A DNA stretch of 64,000 nucleotides from Eonycteris spelaea (taxonomy: Eukaryota; Chordata; Mammalia; Chiroptera; Pteropodidae): positions 1 to 64,000 of the forward strand of contig PUFA01000551.1 in NCBI GenBank assembly GCA_003508835.1, in the 5' to 3' direction. Below the pieces are notes generated by a model. The model made no database searches. It was not told the origin of the DNA and was given only the letters and a program-made list of their open reading frames with translations. Each line of letters opens with the position of its first letter. Within the stretch, counting starts at the first letter, position 1. Shown piece by piece: positions 59,330 through 64,000 of this stretch. A program made the translations under genes and the position numbers.

Positions 59330-59570
59330 AAGAATAATAGTAAAAGCTAACATTTACTAAGTATATTCTGTGTCTAGCATTCTTCTAAGTACTTTATAAA
59401 AACATATGATTTAATCCTTACAAAAATCCTGTGAGATAAGTGATATTATTATACCCACTTAACAGAAGAAAAAAACTGAGGTATAAAGAGGTGAACTAAC
59501 TTGCCCAATGTCACACAACTATACAGGCAAGCAACTGACCCATCATTCAAACTTATACTGACCTCAAGAC
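59330..59570 (-). mobile_element. MIR
   Basis: Reverse MIR: CATTTACTAAGTATATTCTG, AATCCTTACAAAAATCCTGT, ACTTGCCCAATGTCACACAA. Confidence 0.85.
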
Positions 59571-60745
59571 TTCCAAACACTTTTTTGTCCTCAAGAACTT
59601 TTCAAACTACCAGGGGAGATAAGATGTGGGTATATACTCTGGTGCCAATCAGGTGGTCAGAGGCCTGCAAAATCTCTTCCAGGGAGAGATGGGCCTCACT
59701 TAGAGACTAGAAAAGATTTGCACTTTGTAGAGAACAGTGTTCCAGGAAGAGAGAATGATATTAACCAGGCAAACTGACCACAAAGGCCTCCTAGGTACTG
59801 GAGAGAAAATGTGCATGCAACCTCTTCCTCTCTACGGAGCTCATGGTTTAATGGAAAAGATGAACCGTAAACAAATGTGAACATGCAGGAGGACTGGCCC
59901 ACTGCTTGGGCATATACAAGAGGGAAAAAGCCAGAATTTGAGAAGACTGAGATTAGGCAGGGGAAGATGGAATCAGTAGAAGAAAGAAAATAGCTGGACT
60001 ATGTCACAGAAAACGTGTAAGGATATTCTCATAACTCCGGGGAGAACTACTGGAGTTTGGCCATTCCTCTGACATAACTCTGTAGGAAGGGGCAAGAATA
60101 AGGGATAGAGGGAAAAATCTAGAAAAATCCACATCCTACCTAAAGGGGCTGGAGGACAGAGAATCGGCTAGGCTAAAATACCACTTGGAAGCTCTTCAAT
60201 TTTCATGGCCTTTTATTCATGTCTTTTAGTCCTTATTTGTATATCATAATGGGTACCAAGATGAAACTGAGGTAGAAATATGGACAAATTAAGATGAATG
60301 CAAATTTCTAAACAAGTAAGAGGGTAGCTTTACATATCATCTGGGTTAATTTCACATAGCACAGGATCTCCAAGTATAAACCTGGATGCTGTGGCTTTGA
60401 GTGTGAGGGCACTGAGGCCAGGCAATGGGGAGTTACTAGACAAGTACAAAAAATGATGGCCAGAGACTCCCAAAGATGACTACATCAAGGGACCTGATTG
60501 ACCCTAACCAAATTAACACAAGAAGCAGGCCGTGTGGAGCCCAAGCAAATGAGCAATCTGAAAGAAAGTTCATCCTGACTGTGAGTATTGTTTAGAAACA
60601 CAATCTCATCCCCATGTGAGAATACCAGTTCTCCAGTACATGTAAGAAATGGTATCTCCCTCTCTCCCTCAGGCTGGGCTGGATGGATACTAAACAATTC
60701 TTACTATCAAATATCCACATTTTAGCCTAGCACGCACCTCTGTTT
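59570..60745. other. Upstream flank, no gene seen
   Basis: Unique-looking sequence with moderate GC. Short open frames on both strands have no recognisable domain and no splice context. Confidence 0.7.
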
Positions 60746-60747
60746 CT

Positions 60748-60748
<1 letters not shown>

Positions 60749-60806
<58 letters not shown>

Positions 60807-60817
60807 CCTCACACACG

Positions 60818-60850
<33 letters not shown>

Positions 60851-60862
60851 CACACACGCACA
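60749..60862. repeat. (CT)n followed by (CA/CG)n microsatellite
   Basis: About 60 bp of CT repeat, then alternating CA and CG (ACACACGCGCGCGCGCACAC) to the edge of the next MITE. Confidence 0.97.
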
Positions 60863-61179
60863 GAGTTTACTCTTGAACAACATGAGAGTTAAGTGTGTCA
60901 CCCCGATCCCCGGTGCAGTCAAAAATTCATGTATAACTTTTCACTCCCCCAAAACTTAACTACTAATAACCTACTGTTGAACAGAAGGAAGCCTTACCCA
61001 TAACTTAGTCAATTAATACATATTTTGTGTTATATGTATTAAATACTTTATTATAAAAAGCTAGAAGAAAATGTTACTTAAGAAATCATAAAAAAATACA
61101 TTTACAGTAGTTATTGAAAAAAATCTGTGTATAAGTGCACCCTTATAGTTCAAATTTTTGTTGTTCAAGAGCCAGACTA
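60863..61179. mobile_element. Tigger/pogo-like MITE
   Basis: Inverted ends: AGTTTACTCTTGAACAAC on the left and AGTCTGGCTCTTGAACAAC as complement of the right. The interior (CCCAAAACTTAACTACTAAT, ACATATTTTGTGTTATATG) matches a common mammalian DNA transposon fossil. Confidence 0.75.
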
Positions 61180-61186
61180 TGATGGT

Positions 61187-61735
61187 TAATTTTATATGTC
61201 AACTTGACCAGGCCACAGAATGCCCAGGTATTTGGTCAAACATTCTTCTGGGTGTTTTTGTAAAGGTGTTTTTGGATGAGAAAACATTTAAACAGGAGAT
61301 TAAGTAGATTGCCCTCTCTAATGTGAATGGGCCTCATTCAATCAACTGAAATCCTGAATAGAACAAAAAGGCTGACCACCACCACCACCCCTACCACTAT
61401 GACCAGCACCCAAGAAAGAATTCTCCCTGCCTGATGGCTTTCAAACTGGAATATTGACCCTTTTCCTGTCTTTGAACTCAAACTGAAACAAACTGCTAGC
61501 CTTTGGACTAGAACTACACCAATGGCTATTTTAGGCCTTCAGACTCAATCTGGAATTAAACTATTGGTTCTCTTGGGTCTTCAGCTTGCAGACTGACTCT
61601 GCAGATCTTAGGGCTTGCCAGCCTCCATAATTACCAATTATTATAAGCCATTTTTTTAAATGATAAACACAAAACACAAACATACATACATCCTATTGGT
61701 CCTGTCTTTCTGGAGAATCCTAACTAATACATATA
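61187..61735 (+). mobile_element. ERVL/MaLR-type LTR
   Basis: Starts TGATGGTTAATTTTATATGT and ends TCTGGAGAATCCTAACTAAT, both typical of a widespread mammalian LTR. The exact family is not recalled with certainty. Confidence 0.65.
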
Positions 61736-61794
61736 CAATATAGACACATCAGTATATACACACAGTACTCAATAATTTAAGAAAATTGAATTGT

Positions 61795-61995
61795 GTACTG
61801 CTTAAGAGAAAAGCATTAAATAGATCTGGGTTTAACTCCTGGCTTAAACTTCCCAGCTGTGTGAACTCTGGTAAGTAATTAATGTTAAGATGCCTGTTTC
61901 TTCATCTGCAAATCAGAATCAATAGTGATATCTCATTCATAGGTTTGTTATGAGAATTAAACCAGTGATCTAACTCAATCAAATTTAGCTATTGT
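61795..61995 (+). mobile_element. MIR
   Basis: Forward MIR: CAGCTGTGTGAACTCTGGTA, TTTCTTCATCTGCAAATCAG, TTGTTATGAGAATTAA. Confidence 0.8.
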
Positions 61996-62297
61996 TACAA
62001 ATTACAAAAATAATCTTTGTGACGTTTTTCCTTTTTTTTTTTTTGAAATAATTTCAAGCTCACAAAAAACTTGGAAGTATAGTACAAAGAACATTTTTTT
62101 TCTAAACCATTTGAGAGTAAATTTCTAAACACGGACCTCCAAAACCCTGAAAACTTTAGTATGCAATTCTTACAAGGACATTCTACTACATAATCACAGT
62201 ACTACCAAGATCAAGAAATAATATTGATATATTACCTCCACCTGATCCTCAGACCTTATTTGAGTTCCATCAATTGACTCAGTAATGTCCTTTATAG

Positions 62298-62518
62298 CAG
62301 TGGTCCCCAAACTTTTTGGCACCAGGGACCTATGAGAATCTAATAACTGTTGATCTGAGGTGGAGTGGAGGCTGTGATGCTAGTGCTGGGAGCAGCCGCA
62401 AATACAGATGAAGCTTCACTTGCTCTCCCCCTATTCACCTCCTGCTGTGTGCCCCAGTTCCTAACAGGCCATGGATTGGTACCAGTCCATAGCCAGGGAA
62501 TTGACCCCCCTCCCCCTG
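62298..62518 (+). mobile_element. hAT MITE, MER1-like, copy B
   Basis: Begins CAGTGGTCCCC and ends CCCCCTG. It is flanked by an exact 8-bp duplication CTTTATAG (62290-62297 and 62519-62526), the hAT signature. Shares with copy A the shortened left part and the AATACAGATGAAGCTT segment. Confidence 0.9.
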
Positions 62519-62879
62519 CTTTATAGGTGAAGGACCCAATTGCATTCAGTTGTTATATCTATTTGTCTCCTTTTGGCTGAGACAGTTCCTCAGTCTACTC
62601 TTGAATTTCATCACCTTGATCCTGTTGAAGATTACAATAGTAGACTGTCCATCAATTTGGCTTTGTGTGACATTTCCTTATGATTAGATTCAGGTGATGC
62701 ATCTCTGGCAAGAATGTCATAAAAGTGATGCTATGTTTTCATTTCATCCTATTAGGTGGCACACAATTTTAGTTTGTATTATACCAATGATGTTCACTTT
62801 GAGCACAGGATTAAGGTGGTGCTTGCCAGATTTCTCCTCTGTAAAATTGTTTTTTCCCCTTTGTAATTTGTTGGTCTCC

Positions 62880-63345
62880 TGTGCCTGTTGTGACAAGTTA
62901 CCACAAATGGGTGGCTTAAAATAACAGAAAGGTAGGTATTCTCTCACAGTTCTGGAGGCCAAGAGTCTGAGATCTAGGTGTCAGGAGGGCAGTACTCTCT
63001 CTGAAGTCTCTAGGAGAGAGTCCATTCTTTGCCTTTTCCAGCTTCTGCTGACTGTTGGCATTCCTTGACTTATGGGTGCATCCCTTTGATCTCTGCCTCT
63101 GTGGTCACATTGCCTCTTCTTTTGTCTGTCAAATCTCCCTTGACCTTACTCTTAAAAAGATGCTAGTTATTAGATTGAGGGCCCACCTAGGTAATCCAGA
63201 ATGACCTCCTCAGCTCAACTTTTTAAATTTAAATTACACCTACAAAGAACCTTTCCCCAATAAGGTAACAATTACAGGTTTCTAGGGAGAAGGACATGGA
63301 TATGGACATATCTTTTGGTGGGATACCATTTAGCCCACCATAATA
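62880..63345 (-). mobile_element. MLT1 (MaLR) LTR
   Basis: Reverse MLT1: ATGGGTGGCTTAAAATAACA, CTCTCACAGTTCTGGAGGCC, GGGCCCACCTAGGTAATCC, GGACATGGATATGG. Short TAATT-like repeats at the junctions. Confidence 0.82.
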
Positions 63346-64000
63346 ATTACAAGTGTTTTGTAGGAAGTACTTTTAAACTATGTAAATACCCATTTCTTAT
63401 CCAACTTTCACTCTCAAGTTTTTACATCCATCAATGTTTATTGGCTGAGTTAATTGTTGCTATGATGGTTGCCAAATGGTGGTTTCTAATTCCATCATTC
63501 CTTTTACATTTATTAGTTGGCATGCAAACATAAAGGAAATGTCATTGATCTCTCATTTATTTGTTTTCTTAAGTGTGTATTAGTTTGAACTCATGGATTC
63601 CTATTTTATTCAATGGGTTATGATTCGTTACTATCATTTTTTTATTTTGAAATCTAAATTTTTCTAGACTTGGTCAGTGGGACCTTCTTCAGGCTGGCTA
63701 CTGTATCTTTTTGTTGTGTTCCATCATTGTTGGAGTACTTTTTTATTTGGGGTACAAAAAGCTAATCCAGGCTTATCTTGCATCTTCCCTGCTGCAGCCC
63801 TGGAATAGCCATTTCTCCAAGAAGTTTCCTATTCCTTTACATGGAGAATGATCTTTAGGAACCTAGATGAGGCTATTAGGGTGTTTATTGTCATTGGGAT
63901 GTCATTGCTTCCACACCTTATTGGCAGACAGAGCCAGAGACCATATACATGGATCCATACACATGCACACACCCATCTATGTATTCATTTCTATATCTAT

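Larger units (their letters stand above)
62040..64000 (+). mobile_element. L1ME-type 3' UTR, running off the window, with two insertions
   Basis: Long old-L1 3' UTR: AATTTCAAGCTCACAAAAAA, GGCAAGAATGTCATAAAAGT, TTATTAGTTGGCATGC and TGTCATTGCTTCCACACC. It is interrupted by a hAT MITE (62298-62518) and an MLT1 LTR (about 62880-63345). Confidence 0.8.

Noticed and set aside
1..64000. CRISPR arrays, operons, phage or bacterial mobile elements
   Set aside because: Spliced gene structure, SINE/LINE/MIR content and base composition are mammalian, and no regularly spaced repeat array was found.

Overview
The window is mammalian nuclear DNA. It is AT-rich, packed with decayed transposons, and holds one spliced gene with a CpG-island promoter. 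The gene is PPP4R2 (protein phosphatase 4 regulatory subunit 2) on the minus strand. All nine coding exons are visible, from the ATG at 56433-56435 to the stop codon at 902-904. Introns are about 0.96, 38.7, 11.0, 1.6, 0.9, 0.25, 0.7 and 0.25 kb, in transcript order. No other intact protein-coding gene was recognised.  The best clue to the host is a SINE at 22025-22244. It joins a tRNA-Val(UAC)-like head to an almost complete 5S rRNA. Hybrid tRNA/5S SINEs (MEG-TR) have been described from fruit bats (Pteropodidae). A second SINE at 48731-48993 has a related tRNA-Val-like head. The L1 copies are all broken, which fits the reported L1 extinction in pteropodids. Assignment to a megabat is an inference.  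Layout from left to right: 1-901, PPP4R2 3' UTR; 902-5499, exons 9 to 4 with short introns; 5500-16473, intron 3, which holds a retroposed-looking endogenous retrovirus (ERV) copy at 13409-16290; 16474-16644, exon 3; 16645-55356, intron 2, filled with L1, L2, HAL1, MIR, hAT and Tigger-like elements, the two tRNA-headed SINEs and a 390-bp GGAAA tract; 55357-56435, exons 2 and 1; about 56050-56790, CpG island and promoter; 56790-64000, upstream flank with an LTR in the gene's orientation, a local duplication, MIRs, a pogo-like MITE, MaLR-type LTRs and an L1ME 3' UTR running off the window.  The coding sequence as given is not open. Exon 2 is one base short, exon 8 is out of frame by a net two missing bases, and exon 9 is one base short. 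Two of the three breaks are in homopolymers and every splice site is canonical, so sequencing or assembly error is the simplest explanation, but a damaged allele cannot be excluded from sequence alone.  The repeats are heavily nested and several insertions still carry exact target-site duplications, so part of the insertion order can be read directly. I see no convincing new biological system. The most unusual items are the tRNA/5S chimeric SINE, a full-length HAL1-like element with an exact 13-bp target duplication, the ERV copy with retroposition hallmarks, and a roughly 180-bp local duplication placed inside a MITE.
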